A stretch of DNA of 11,818 nt from Pseudomonadota bacterium (GCA_021848555.1 JAJZUN010000040.1:1-11818), one strand, 5' to 3'; positions 1 through 6,126 are shown, counted from the first letter of the stretch. Numbers and translations are program-made. Notes: generated by a model not told the origin, from the letters alone.

Positions 1-317
1 TGGCGCCAGTCGGAATTCAACCCGTTGTCCTGCGCGGCCTTGACGAGGCACTCACAGGCGATCGCCAGTGCCTCGTGCAGACGACCTTTATATAAGTAAA
101 ACCGGTACAGCCCGATCAGTACCGCCGCATGCCCGGGCGCCGCGGCCGCCGCATCCAGCAGGTAACGCTCGGCGACGGGGTCGTCGTGATACGCCAGCCC
201 GGCGAGACGCAATCCGCGTTCCGCCGCCGGCGGCAGGCAACCCACGAGCACGGCTGCGGCCAGCAGCACCGCTTCCGGCGTCACCGGCCGTTCCCGGGTT
301 CCTGTTGCCGGTGTCAT
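1..317 (-). CDS. Nif-cluster TPR-like protein of unknown function, N-terminal part (runs off the left edge)
   Basis: This open frame starts at an ATG 12 bases after the stop of the IscA-like gene and stays open for 105 codons to the window edge, so its 3' end is not seen. An AGG-type ribosome site (CAGGCG) lies just upstream of the ATG. The protein is alanine- and leucine-rich. Residues about 45-95 (AERYLLDAAAAAPGHAAVLI, then LYRFYLYKGRLHEALAIA) look like helix-turn-helix TPR or Sel1-type repeats. There is no convincing signal peptide, although residues 15-27 are hydrophobic. It follows nifB, ferredoxin and the IscA-like gene with short gaps and is probably co-transcribed with them. I do not recognise a named gene. 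TPR proteins usually mediate protein contacts, so an accessory role in cofactor assembly is only an inference. The reading frame is well supported; the function is not. Confidence 0.6.
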   Translation of the reverse strand, partial: MTPATGTRERPVTPEAVLLAAAVLVGCLPPAAERGLRLAGLAYHDDPVAERYLLDAAAAAPGHAAVLIGLYRFYLYKGRLHEALAIACECLVKAAQDNGLNSDWR

Positions 318-329
318 GGCGGCGCCTGT

Positions 330-698
330 TCAGTGCTTACGCCCGATACTGGCGGGGTCGAACGTCGCCACCGCCGGCACCTTGCCGGAGCTGCTGCACG
401 CGCACGCTGCCGCGTTCGGATTGATGAAGGTCAGCCCGCTGCTCATCGGGGTGTCCGCGAAATCGATGGTGACGCCATTCAGCAGCAGGCAGCTCTCGGC
501 CGGCAGGAACAGCTTGAGGCCGTTGACCTCCAGCACACTGTCGCCGGCGCGTGGCACCGCCTCGACGCTGAACTCGGCGGCCAAGCCGGAGCAACCGCCG
601 GTGGTCATCGCCAGGCGGAACCCGTCCTGGCCGCTGCCATTGAAGCGGATCATGCGACGGATGAATTTCTCGGCGGCCTGGGTGATCGTGACGTTCAT
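330..698 (-). CDS. Nif-associated IscA/HesB-like A-type Fe-S carrier protein
   Basis: A 122-residue A-type iron-sulfur carrier. Such proteins hold an Fe-S cluster on three cysteines and pass it to target apoproteins. The three cysteines are visible: C36 in GGCSGLA and C99 and C101 in ACACS, with the usual spacing of about 62 residues. It differs from the isc-operon IscA and ErpA in this window: the C-terminal motif is CAC rather than CGCG, and about 20 extra residues follow it. The start at 698 is chosen because GAGGAGG lies 5 bases before it and the family homology begins there; a longer frame from 794 would run into the ferredoxin gene. The gap to the ferredoxin stop is 10 bases, so it belongs to the nifB operon. 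Its likely role is Fe-S cluster supply for NifB or for FeMo-cofactor precursors. This form resembles the separate IscA/HesB-like proteins found beside nif genes; the exact client is inference. Confidence 0.85.
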   Translation of the reverse strand: MNVTITQAAEKFIRRMIRFNGSGQDGFRLAMTTGGCSGLAAEFSVEAVPRAGDSVLEVNGLKLFLPAESCLLLNGVTIDFADTPMSSGLTFINPNAAACACSSSGKVPAVATFDPASIGRKH

Positions 699-708
699 GA
701 CATCCTCC

Positions 709-933
709 TCAGGCGCGCGTTTCGTATCGCGGGAAGCCGGTGTCGATGATGCAGGTATTCTCAACCGGGCAGACTGCGACACACTGCGGGTCATCGAAGT
801 AGCCGATGCACTCGGTGCATTTCTCCGGCTTGATGATGAAGGTCCCGTCCTTTTCGCGGATCGCGTTGTTCGGGCACTCGGGTTCGCAGGCCGCGCACGC
901 GGTGCATTGGGAATTGACGATCTTGTAAGCCAT
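709..933 (-). CDS. fdxN: 2[4Fe-4S] ferredoxin, FdxN-like, in the nifB operon
   Basis: A 74-residue bacterial-type ferredoxin that carries low-potential electrons in the cytoplasm. It has two cluster motifs: C10-x2-C13-x2-C16-x3-C20-P, and C39-x2-C42-x8-C51-x3-C55-P. The 8-residue spacing in the second motif is typical of the Allochromatium-type ferredoxins, whose second cluster has an unusual loop. An extra cysteine (C61) follows. The ribosome site GGAG lies 6 bases before the ATG. The gene sits between nifB and the IscA-like gene; ferredoxins in this position (FdxN) are known to support NifB or FeMo-cofactor synthesis, and some donate electrons to nitrogenase. The protein class is certain from the cysteine pattern. 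The symbol is less certain because nif-linked ferredoxins are named inconsistently. Confidence 0.9.
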   Translation of the reverse strand: MAYKIVNSQCTACAACEPECPNNAIREKDGTFIIKPEKCTECIGYFDDPQCVAVCPVENTCIIDTGFPRYETRA

Positions 934-942
934 AGCTGACTC

Positions 943-1044
943 CAGTCTTGAGTTTTGAGTGTTAAGTGTTTATTTCCATATCCCCGTTTCGAGTATCTTG
1001 TTGCTACGCTGAGTCTTTAACTCACAACTCAACACCCAAAACTG
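943..1044. repeat. Mirror-symmetric heptamer repeat element between nifB and the ferredoxin gene
   Basis: Two arms, each of four 7-bp units, face each other. The left arm (943-970) reads CAGTCTT, GAGTTTT, GAGTGTT, AAGTGTT. The right arm (1017-1044), read on the minus strand, starts at its outer end with CAGTTTT, GGGTGTT, GAGTTGT, GAGTTAA. The unit consensus is about RAGTNTT and each arm is capped by a CAGT unit. The arms are partly complementary, so the RNA could fold into a long imperfect hairpin. The element fills almost the whole gap, ending 4 bases before the nifB stop codon. A related copy lies at 6017-6116. It may be a mobile or selfish intergenic repeat, or an mRNA-stability or attenuation structure; I cannot name its family. 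Confidence 0.75.
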
Positions 1045-1048
1045 CCGT

Positions 1049-2608
1049 TCAGGCCGCCACGTACGCGCCCTGGCGGATGTCGGCGTCGCCGCGCGCGGCG
1101 TGCTCGATCTCGCCGCGCTTCACCTTGCCCAGGTAGTCCTTGAACCAGGTGATCGCCGACTGCTCGATGAACTCGTGGGCGTACTGGTCCACCGGCTCGA
1201 TGCCGGCCTGGGTCAGCTCACCGCGCGGACAGCCGCCGATCTTGGCGACGAACACCGCGTGGCAGTCGTTGATGGCGCGAATGACGGTCGGCAGCGCATC
1301 TTCCTCGCCATAACCGCCCTGGCAGTAGAGATCGACGCGCCGGTGGCCGACGAACTTGGCACCAGCGGTGCTGAGCTCGTAGACCTGGAATTCCTTGGCG
1401 TGACCGAAGTGCTCGTTGATCCGACCGGAACCTTTGGTCGCGACCGCGATCAGCATGCGGATGTCGCTGTCCTCGCCGGCCAGCGCTGACAGCTCTCCGG
1501 CCGTGGCGGTGACCTTCTCCTGGCGCTCGTGCTCGACCTTCTCCTGATAGGCCCGGCGCGTGGCGGCGTCGTAGTTCACATCCATCTCCATGATCTTATC
1601 GGTCGTGAATTCGGCGGAGCGGTCCTCGCCCAGCAGTCCCACGGCATCGGCGCGGCACTGGCGGCAGTGGCGCATCATGTTCATCTCACCCTCGCAGCTG
1701 TCCTGCAGGACCTTGAGTTCCTGCGCGCTCGGACCGCGCTGGCCATTGAGCCCGAACACCGTGCCGTGCTCGGGCGCGGAGATGAGCGGCATGATGTTGT
1801 GCAGGAAGGCGCCGCGCGACTTCACCGCCTTGTTGACTTCCACCAGATGCCGGTCGTTGATGCCCGGAATCATCACCGAGTTGACCTTGCACAGGATGCC
1901 GCGCTCGGTGAGCATCTCCAGGCCCTGCAACTGGCGCTCGGTGAGAATCCTGGCCGCTTCCTTGCCCTTGATGCGCTTGTGGTTCCAGAAGATCCACGGA
2001 TAGATCCCGGCGCCGACCTCCGGGTCGATCATGTTGATCGTGATGGTGACGTGATCGACGTTGAATGACTTGATGGTGTCGACGTGATCGGGCAGCGCCA
2101 GGCCATTGGTGGACAGGCACAGCTTGATGTCGGGCGCGGCCTTGTAAATCAGATCGAAGGTCTTAAAGGTCTTTTCCGGATTGGCGAGCGGATCGCCGGG
2201 CCCGGCGATGCCGAGCACCGTCATCTGCGGAATGGCGCTGGCCACTGCCAGCACTTTCTTCGCCGCCTGCTCGGGGGTGAGCTTCTCGCTCACCACGCCG
2301 GGGCGCGACTCGTTTGCGCAGTCGTACTTGCGGTTGCAGTAGTTGCACTGGATGTTGCAGGCCGGCGCCACCGCCACGTGCATGCGCGCGTAATGGTGAT
2401 GCGCCTCCTCGCTGTAGCACGGGTGGTTCTTGACCTTCTCCCAGATCTCCGGGGCCAGGTCGCCCTGGCCGGCCGCCGAGCCGCAGCTCGCCTTGCCGCT
2501 GCCTCCGTGGATACCGCAGCCCTTGTGTTCGGCCATCTGCTGCATGACCTGATCGAGTGGTTTCGTTTCCTGCGCCGCGCCCATGCCGGTATCGATTGTC
2601 TGTCCCAT
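1049..2608 (-). CDS. nifB: NifB, radical SAM FeMo-cofactor biosynthesis protein
   Basis: NifB joins two [4Fe-4S] clusters and inserts the central carbide from S-adenosylmethionine to make NifB-co, the 8Fe precursor of FeMo-cofactor. The 519-residue length fits the long, two-domain proteobacterial form. The radical SAM motif is C84-x3-C88-x2-C91 (CNIQCNYC) inside a TIM-barrel domain at about residues 75-330. N-terminal cysteines C31 and C42 (KGCGIHGG) and the [11 protein letters not shown] motif at 314-324 are family hallmarks that bind substrate clusters. A NifX/NafY-like cofactor-binding domain follows at about 383-485, with IAVATKG and NEHFGHA. The start has a GGAG site 6 bases upstream. 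It is the first gene of a leftward operon driven by its own sigma-54 promoter (2690-2705) with two NifA sites upstream. The identification is secure. Confidence 0.98.
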   Translation of the reverse strand: MGQTIDTGMGAAQETKPLDQVMQQMAEHKGCGIHGGSGKASCGSAAGQGDLAPEIWEKVKNHPCYSEEAHHHYARMHVAVAPACNIQCNYCNRKYDCANESRPGVVSEKLTPEQAAKKVLAVASAIPQMTVLGIAGPGDPLANPEKTFKTFDLIYKAAPDIKLCLSTNGLALPDHVDTIKSFNVDHVTITINMIDPEVGAGIYPWIFWNHKRIKGKEAARILTERQLQGLEMLTERGILCKVNSVMIPGINDRHLVEVNKAVKSRGAFLHNIMPLISAPEHGTVFGLNGQRGPSAQELKVLQDSCEGEMNMMRHCRQCRADAVGLLGEDRSAEFTTDKIMEMDVNYDAATRRAYQEKVEHERQEKVTATAGELSALAGEDSDIRMLIAVATKGSGRINEHFGHAKEFQVYELSTAGAKFVGHRRVDLYCQGGYGEEDALPTVIRAINDCHAVFVAKIGGCPRGELTQAGIEPVDQYAHEFIEQSAITWFKDYLGKVKRGEIEHAARGDADIRQGAYVAA

Positions 2609-2689
2609 TTGTGTCTCCGCTCTTGGTAGCCGAAGAGGCGCCTGTGCATGACATGCGCCCCCTGCTCGCGATACGCCTGAGGGTCACAG

Positions 2690-2705
2690 AGCAATCGGCA
2701 TGCCA
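2690..2705 (-). promoter_or_regulatory. Sigma-54 (-24/-12) promoter of nifB
   Basis: Read on the minus strand, TGGCAT-GCCGA-TTGC followed by T matches the RpoN consensus TGGCAC-N5-TTGC with one mismatch. The invariant GG and GC are 10 bases apart. The predicted start of transcription is near 2680, giving a leader of about 70 bases before nifB. Two NifA sites lie about 88 and 127 bp upstream of that start. Confidence 0.88.
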
Positions 2706-2726
2706 TACACGGATATGCTGAAAAAT

Positions 2727-2733
2727 CCGGGAA
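2727..2733 (-). promoter_or_regulatory. TTCCCGG box upstream of the nifB -24 element
   Basis: TTCCCGG (minus strand) ends 21 bp before the TGGCAT of the nifB promoter, between the promoter and the NifA sites. The same or a closely related box sits 20-22 bp before the -24 element of the other three sigma-54 promoters in the window. The factor that might bind it is unknown. The position is where IHF or an RNA polymerase alpha-subunit contact would be expected. Confidence 0.45.
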
Positions 2734-2759
2734 ATCGCCCTTGTCGCGCTGAAGACTTC

Positions 2760-2775
2760 TGTCGTGATACCGACA
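2760..2775. promoter_or_regulatory. NifA upstream activator sequence 1 of nifB
   Basis: TGTCGTGATACCGACA is an exact TGT-N10-ACA NifA site with inner dyad TGTCG/CGACA. Its centre lies about 88 bp upstream of the predicted nifB transcription start, a usual distance for NifA enhancer sites. Confidence 0.85.
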
Positions 2776-2792
2776 CGACCGCGAAACGTGTA

Positions 2793-2820
2793 GCGCTTTG
2801 TCGCGTTCGCAACAAAGCGC
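2793..2820. promoter_or_regulatory. NifA upstream activator sequence 2 of nifB, inside a 28-bp palindrome
   Basis: The site TGT-CGCGTTCGCA-ACA occupies 2799-2814 and is an exact TGT-N10-ACA match. It is extended on both sides to a perfect 9-bp inverted repeat (GCGCTTTGT, ACAAAGCGC) around a 10-base centre. It lies 7 bases beyond the nifA stop codon, so in nifA mRNA it could also fold as a hairpin. No T-run follows, so an intrinsic terminator is doubtful. Its centre is about 127 bp upstream of the nifB transcription start. Confidence 0.8.
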
Positions 2821-2827
2821 GGAGGCG

Positions 2828-4438
2828 CTAGAGACGCTTGATGGAGACGTTGTACTTCTTGAGGGCGTAGCCGATCTGACGGGGTGTGAGATTGAGCAGG
2901 CGCGCGGCCTTGGCCTGGACCCAGCCGCATTGCTCCATCGCCCAGACGAGACGCGCGCGCTCCGACTGCGGCGGTTCGGCGCTGTCCGCCGCCGGTGTCG
3001 ATGGGCCGGGCATGGCATTCGTCGCGAGCGGGATGGTGCGGGTGGTGCCGTGGTCGTGCAGCGCCATCGACAGGCACTTGCCCTGCTGGCAGGGCAAGTC
3101 GAGCTCGCGCACCACTTCGCCGTGCGTCATGGTGGCCGTGCGCTCGATGCAGTTTTCCAGCTCACGCACGTTGCCGGGCCAGTTGCAGTCGAGCATGATC
3201 CGCATGGCCTCGGGCGCGACGGTCAGCTTTCGCTGGTTGCCTTCGTTGAACTTTTCCAGGAAATGCTCGACCAGCAACGGAATGTCGTCGCGCCGTTCGC
3301 GCAGGGCCGGCAGCGCAATCGTGACCACGTTGATGCGGTAATAGAGATCCTCGCGGAACGTGCCGCGCGAGACGGCTTCTTCCAGGTTTCGGTTGGTGGC
3401 GAAGATCAGGCGCACGTCCACCCGGATCAATTTGTTGCCGCCCACCCGCTCGAATTCCCGCTCCTGCAACACCCGCAACAGCTTGGTCTGGAACGACGGC
3501 GAAATCTCGCCGATCTCGTCCAGGAACAGCGTGCCGCCGTTGGCCAGCTCGAAGCGACCCTTGCGTTCCTGGGTCGCGCCCGTGAACGCACCTTTCTCGT
3601 GTCCGAAAAGTTCCGATTCGAGCAGGGTTTCGGTCAGCGCCGCGCAGTTGACGCGCACGAACGGAGCATCGCGGCGCGGGCTCTGGCTGTGAATGGCGCG
3701 CGCGATCACTTCCTTGCCGGTTCCGGATTCACCGCGCAGGAGCACGGTGGCGCGCCCAAGCGCCGCCTGGTGGACCTCGGCGAACACCTGTTGCATACGT
3801 CTACTGTGGCCGATGACGTCCTTGATGGTGTGCGTGACCCGGGCCTCGCCCTGCAGGGCCTTTTGCAGCCGGTGGCTCTCGTGCATCATCCGCTCGTGCT
3901 CGGCCACCACGCTGCGGTGCAGCTTCACGGTCTGGCCGATCAGATTGGCGACCATCTTCAGGATCTGCACGTCGCGCTCGAATTTGCCCAGACGTTGTCC
4001 GGACTCGCGTTCGCGATCGACACTCAAGACGCCGAGAACCTCGCGCCCGACCTTAATCGGGACACCCAAGAAGGCGATCACCGCCCCGGCGCTGAGATCG
4101 CGCGAGCGGGTCCGGTTGAGAAACAGCGGTTCCCTGGAAACATCCGGCACCACGATCGGGACACCGGAGGTGAGAATACGGCCGACCACGCCCTCCCCGG
4201 CCTGGTACTGACCGCGTCGAACCTCCTCCACGGTCAACCCGCATGCACCGGCAGTGTGCAATTCGCCGGACTCCTGCACCAAACTGACCATGCCACGGCG
4301 CATTCGGAAATGCGTCGATAGCACCCCCAGCACCTCCCTTAGGGTCTTGTTGAGATCCAGGGACGAGTTGAGGATCTTGCTGATTTCGTAGATCGCAATC
4401 AGCTCCGAGCCGTTTTCTGGTTCCACTGCTTTACCCAT
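2828..4438 (-). CDS. nifA: NifA, sigma-54-dependent nif transcriptional activator (oxygen-sensitive type)
   Basis: NifA binds TGT-N10-ACA sites and uses ATP to open sigma-54 promoters. The 536 residues show an N-terminal GAF domain (about 20-165) and an AAA+ domain (about 207-440) with Walker A GESGTGKE (236-243), the sigma-54 contact loop GAFTGA (283-288) and Walker B TLFLDEI (303-309). The C-terminal Fis-type helix-turn-helix is at about 493-530. Cysteines 418, 430, 450 and 455 form exactly CX11CX19CX4C, the motif of NifA proteins that sense oxygen or redox themselves and do not need NifL; no nifL is next to it. The ATG at 4438 has only a weak ribosome site (AAGCGGCT), but the GAF homology begins soon after it. 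The stop codon is TAG. A sigma-54-like promoter (4492-4507) upstream suggests autoregulation. The identification is secure. Confidence 0.97.
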   Translation of the reverse strand: MGKAVEPENGSELIAIYEISKILNSSLDLNKTLREVLGVLSTHFRMRRGMVSLVQESGELHTAGACGLTVEEVRRGQYQAGEGVVGRILTSGVPIVVPDVSREPLFLNRTRSRDLSAGAVIAFLGVPIKVGREVLGVLSVDRERESGQRLGKFERDVQILKMVANLIGQTVKLHRSVVAEHERMMHESHRLQKALQGEARVTHTIKDVIGHSRRMQQVFAEVHQAALGRATVLLRGESGTGKEVIARAIHSQSPRRDAPFVRVNCAALTETLLESELFGHEKGAFTGATQERKGRFELANGGTLFLDEIGEISPSFQTKLLRVLQEREFERVGGNKLIRVDVRLIFATNRNLEEAVSRGTFREDLYYRINVVTIALPALRERRDDIPLLVEHFLEKFNEGNQRKLTVAPEAMRIMLDCNWPGNVRELENCIERTATMTHGEVVRELDLPCQQGKCLSMALHDHGTTRTIPLATNAMPGPSTPAADSAEPPQSERARLVWAMEQCGWVQAKAARLLNLTPRQIGYALKKYNVSIKRL

Positions 4439-4491
4439 AGCCGCTTAAACATATTTCTGGCCCGATCTCCCTGCCGATGAAACACCACTTA

Positions 4492-4507
4492 AGCAAGTGT
4501 CGTACCA
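4492..4507 (-). promoter_or_regulatory. Probable sigma-54 promoter of nifA
   Basis: On the minus strand, TGGTAC-GACAC-TTGC followed by T keeps the invariant GG-N10-GC and has one mismatch from the consensus -24 element. The predicted start is near 4481, about 43 bases before the nifA ATG. It is divergent from the iscS promoter, and the two could share the degenerate NifA site at 4620-4635. A TTCCGG box (4528-4533) ends 20 bp before the -24 element. Confidence 0.65.
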
Positions 4508-4527
4508 GAGCCGACATTGAGAGCTAG

Positions 4528-4533
4528 CCGGAA
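4528..4533 (-). promoter_or_regulatory. TTCCGG box upstream of the nifA -24 element
   Basis: TTCCGG on the minus strand ends 20 bp before TGGTAC of the nifA promoter. It is the shortest version of the box seen at all four sigma-54 promoters here, and so the weakest on its own. Confidence 0.35.
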
Positions 4534-4619
4534 GCTCGAAGTTCCATTTGAACCCGCGCTGCTCGCGGTGGCCCGGGCGCGCTCGCGATAGCGCACTCCC
4601 GACGAATGGCGACCGGGAT

Positions 4620-4635
4620 GGTGTGATATCCGACA
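4620..4635. promoter_or_regulatory. Candidate NifA site shared by the nifA and iscS promoters
   Basis: GGTGTGATATCCGACA matches TGT-N10-ACA at 5 of 6 defining positions (GGT for TGT). It resembles nifB site 1, sharing GTGATA and CCGACA with a one-base difference in spacing. It lies about 117 bp upstream of the predicted iscS start and about 147 bp upstream of the nifA start. No exact NifA site exists in this intergenic region. Confidence 0.4.
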
Positions 4636-4689
4636 AACGCGACAAAGCCAACACACAAAACAGAGCACGGAAATCGGGAATCACGCGTA

Positions 4690-4696
4690 TTCCCGG
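4690..4696 (+). promoter_or_regulatory. TTCCCGG box upstream of the iscS -24 element, within an inverted repeat
   Basis: TTCCCGG ends 22 bp before the TGGCAC of the iscS promoter. It overlaps the right arm of CGGGAAT-N7-ATTCCCG (4675-4695), so the site has dyad symmetry as a protein-binding site might. See the matching boxes at nifB, nifA and nifV. Confidence 0.45.
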
Positions 4697-4718
4697 TACT
4701 TTTCGCTTGCTCAGTTTG

Positions 4719-4734
4719 TGGCACAGGAGTTGCT
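4719..4734 (+). promoter_or_regulatory. Sigma-54 (-24/-12) promoter of the isc operon
   Basis: TGGCAC-AGGAG-TTGC followed by T is an exact match to the RpoN consensus, with GG and GC 10 bases apart. The predicted start is near 4745. This places the ISC genes under RpoN control, and so under NifA by context. The AGGAG inside it looks like a ribosome site for a GTG at 4737, but that GTG would lie upstream of the transcription start. Confidence 0.92.
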
Positions 4735-4778
4735 GAGTGATCAACGCAATGGAGTCAGCACGCAACGAGGGGCACGAT

Positions 4779-5579
4779 ATGGCTAACGGAACGTTGGACG
4801 CCACGATACCACCGATCTATCTCGACTTCTCGGCGACCACGCCGGTGGACGAGCGCGTGGTCGCGACGATGATTCCGTATCTCACCCAGCAGTTCGGAAA
4901 TCCGGCCAGCCGTTCGCACGCCTACGGCTGGCAGGCCGAGGAAGCGGTGGAGACCGCGCGTGCCGAGGTCGCGGCGCTGATCAATGCCGACCCGAAAGAG
5001 ATCGTCTGGACCTCAGGCGCTACCGAGTCCAACAACCTCGCCATCAAGGGTGCGGCGCGCTTTTATGCACGCAAGGGCAAGCACCTGATTACCTGCAAGA
5101 CCGAGCACAAGGCAGTGCTCGACAGTTTCCGCGAGCTGGAGCGGGAAGGCTTCGAGGTCAGCTACCTCGATCCGCAACCGGACGGTCTGATCGACCTCAA
5201 TCGGTTCGCGCAAGCCCTGCGCCCAGACACGATTCTTGCCTCGATCATGCACGTCAACAACGAGATTGGCGTGATCCAGGACATCGCCGCCATCGGCACC
5301 CTCTGTCGCCAACGCGGCGTGTTGCTGCACGTCGACGCCGCGCAGTCGACTGGTAAGGTGGCCATCGATCTCCAACAGCTGCCGGTAGACCTGATGTCGT
5401 TCTCGGCACACAAGTCTTATGGCCCCAAAGGCATCGGCGCCTTGTACGTGCGCCGCAAGCCGCGCGTGCGCATCGAGCCGCAGATCCACGGCGGCGGACA
5501 CGAGCGCGGCATGCGCTCCGGGACACTGCCGGTACACCAGATCGTCGGCATGGGCGCCGCCTTTCGCATCGCGCGCTAG
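4779..5579 (+). CDS. iscS: IscS N-terminal part up to the TAG codon
   Basis: As written, translation from 4779 ends after 266 residues. This part holds most of the PLP domain: the first strand [24 protein letters not shown] (about 79-91), H110 in TEHKAVLD, the [10 protein letters not shown] segment and PLP lysine K212. It lacks the flexible loop with catalytic C334 and the C-terminal tail that contacts IscU, so alone it could not pass sulfur to IscU. Confidence 0.6.
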   Translation: MANGTLDATIPPIYLDFSATTPVDERVVATMIPYLTQQFGNPASRSHAYGWQAEEAVETARAEVAALINADPKEIVWTSGATESNNLAIKGAARFYARKGKHLITCKTEHKAVLDSFRELEREGFEVSYLDPQPDGLIDLNRFAQALRPDTILASIMHVNNEIGVIQDIAAIGTLCRQRGVLLHVDAAQSTGKVAIDLQQLPVDLMSFSAHKSYGPKGIGALYVRRKPRVRIEPQIHGGGHERGMRSGTLPVHQIVGMGAAFRIAR

Positions 5580-5582
5580 GAG

Positions 5583-6011
5583 ATGGGCCGCGAGTCCGCG
5601 CGCATCCGCAAGTTGCGCGACCGGCTGTTGCGCGGCCTGAACGAGATTGATGAAGTGTATGTGAACGGCAGCCTGGAACAACGCGTCGCGCACAACCTGA
5701 ACGTCAGCTTCGCCTTCGTTGAGGGTGAGTCGTTGATGATGGCGATCCGGGATCTGGCGGTGTCGTCGGGCTCGGCCTGCACCTCAGCGAGTCTTGAGCC
5801 GTCCTACGTGCTGCGCGCCATCGGCCGGCCCGATGAACTGGCGCACAGCTCCATCCGCTTTTCACTCGGCCGTACCACCACCGAGGTTGAGATCGACCGT
5901 ACCGTGACGCTAGTGAAGGCGGCGGTCGCGCGCCTGCGGGCGTTGTCGCCGCTCTGGGACATGCACCAGGAAGGCATCGATCTCGCCGACGTGCAGTGGG
6001 CGGCACATTGA
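5583..6011 (+). CDS. iscS: IscS C-terminal part after the TAG codon
   Basis: The ATG at 5583 lies one codon after the TAG, in the same frame, and gives 142 residues if translation restarts there. It carries the catalytic-cysteine loop [10 protein letters not shown] (C334 in full-length numbering), the SSIRFSLGR strand and the C-terminal IscU-contact region. AGGAG touches the ATG with no spacing, which is too close for a normal ribosome site, so restart would rely on ribosomes ending at the TAG. It is best read as the remainder of iscS rather than as a separate gene. Confidence 0.5.
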   Translation: MGRESARIRKLRDRLLRGLNEIDEVYVNGSLEQRVAHNLNVSFAFVEGESLMMAIRDLAVSSGSACTSASLEPSYVLRAIGRPDELAHSSIRFSLGRTTTEVEIDRTVTLVKAAVARLRALSPLWDMHQEGIDLADVQWAAH

Positions 6012-6016
6012 GAAGG

Positions 6017-6116
6017 CAGTTATGAGTTATGAGTGCTTAGTGTTAAGTAATGAATTGTCGGCTTCAGACCGACAATTCTTCGCTACTCACAACTCATCAC
6101 GTATCACTCAACACTG
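6017..6116. repeat. Mirror-symmetric heptamer repeat element with a central hairpin between iscS and iscU
   Basis: The left arm (6017-6051) has five 7-bp units: CAGTTAT, GAGTTAT, GAGTGCT, TAGTGTT, AAGTAAT. A perfect 10-bp stem follows, GAATTGTCGG (6052-6061) with CCGACAATTC (6069-6078) and a 7-base loop. The right arm (6082-6116), read on the minus strand from its outer end, has five units: CAGTGTT, GAGTGAT, ACGTGAT, GAGTTGT, GAGTAGC. Both arms are 35 bp and open with a CAGT unit, as in the copy at 943-1044. It ends just before the iscU ribosome site (GAGGT) and could fold in the isc mRNA between iscS and iscU, where E. coli is known to control differential expression by RNA structure and RyhB. 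A comparable role here is inference. Confidence 0.8.
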
Positions 6117-6126
6117 AGGTATCGAT

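Larger units (their letters stand above)
4439..4778. promoter_or_regulatory. Divergent nifA/iscS regulatory region
   Basis: This 340-bp gene-free stretch holds two divergent sigma-54 promoters (nifA at 4492-4507, iscS at 4719-4734), a one-mismatch NifA site (4620-4635) between them, and two copies of the TTCC(C)GG box (4528-4533 and 4690-4696). It also holds an inverted repeat CGGGAAT-N7-ATTCCCG (4675-4695). I see no small gene, RNA gene or intrinsic terminator in it. Open frames crossing it lack ribosome sites and recognisable homology. Confidence 0.7.
4779..6011 (+). pseudogene. iscS: iscS cysteine desulfurase gene interrupted by one in-frame TAG codon
   Basis: Without the stop this would be a 410-residue cysteine desulfurase (E. 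coli IscS has 404), a PLP enzyme that takes sulfur from cysteine and loads it on IscU. The match is to IscS rather than to NifS, for example in [34 protein letters not shown] and [17 protein letters not shown]. The PLP lysine is K212 (SAHKSYG) and the catalytic cysteine would be C334. Codon 267 is TAG (5577-5579) where IscS proteins have glutamate, so one base change from GAG explains it. The frame is the same on both sides and the downstream part is fully conserved. The ATG at 4779 is chosen because GAGGGG lies 6 bases upstream and the predicted transcription start is near 4745. It may be a recent nonsense mutation, a sequencing error, or a readthrough or restart site. Confidence 0.85.

Noticed and set aside
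2742..2757. Extra NifA site TGT-N10-ACT near nifB, and a similar one at 9574-9589 near nifV
   Set aside because: The last base of the ACA half-site is wrong in both. They may be weak sites but cannot be supported from sequence alone.
2798..4321. A 507-codon open frame on the plus strand opposite nifA
   Set aside because: It mirrors nifA in a GC-rich sequence, lacks a ribosome site and shows no recognisable motif; nifA has all family motifs on the other strand.
4737..4739. GTG at 4737 as the iscS start, with AGGAG just before it
   Set aside because: AGGAG is the spacer of a perfect sigma-54 promoter, and the predicted transcription start (about 4745) lies downstream of the GTG. The ATG at 4779 has its own GAGGGG site.
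4445..4804. A 119-codon minus-strand open frame in the nifA/iscS intergenic region
   Set aside because: It spans both sigma-54 promoters, has no ribosome site or recognisable homology, and begins inside iscS.
5577..5579. Genome-wide recoding of TAG as a sense codon
   Set aside because: nifA (2828-2830) and fdx (9447-9449) both appear to end at TAG at the expected family lengths, so TAG is used as a real stop here.
6017..6116. CRISPR array
   Set aside because: The units are only 7 bp with no spacers between them, and the arms are inverted. No cas gene is present.
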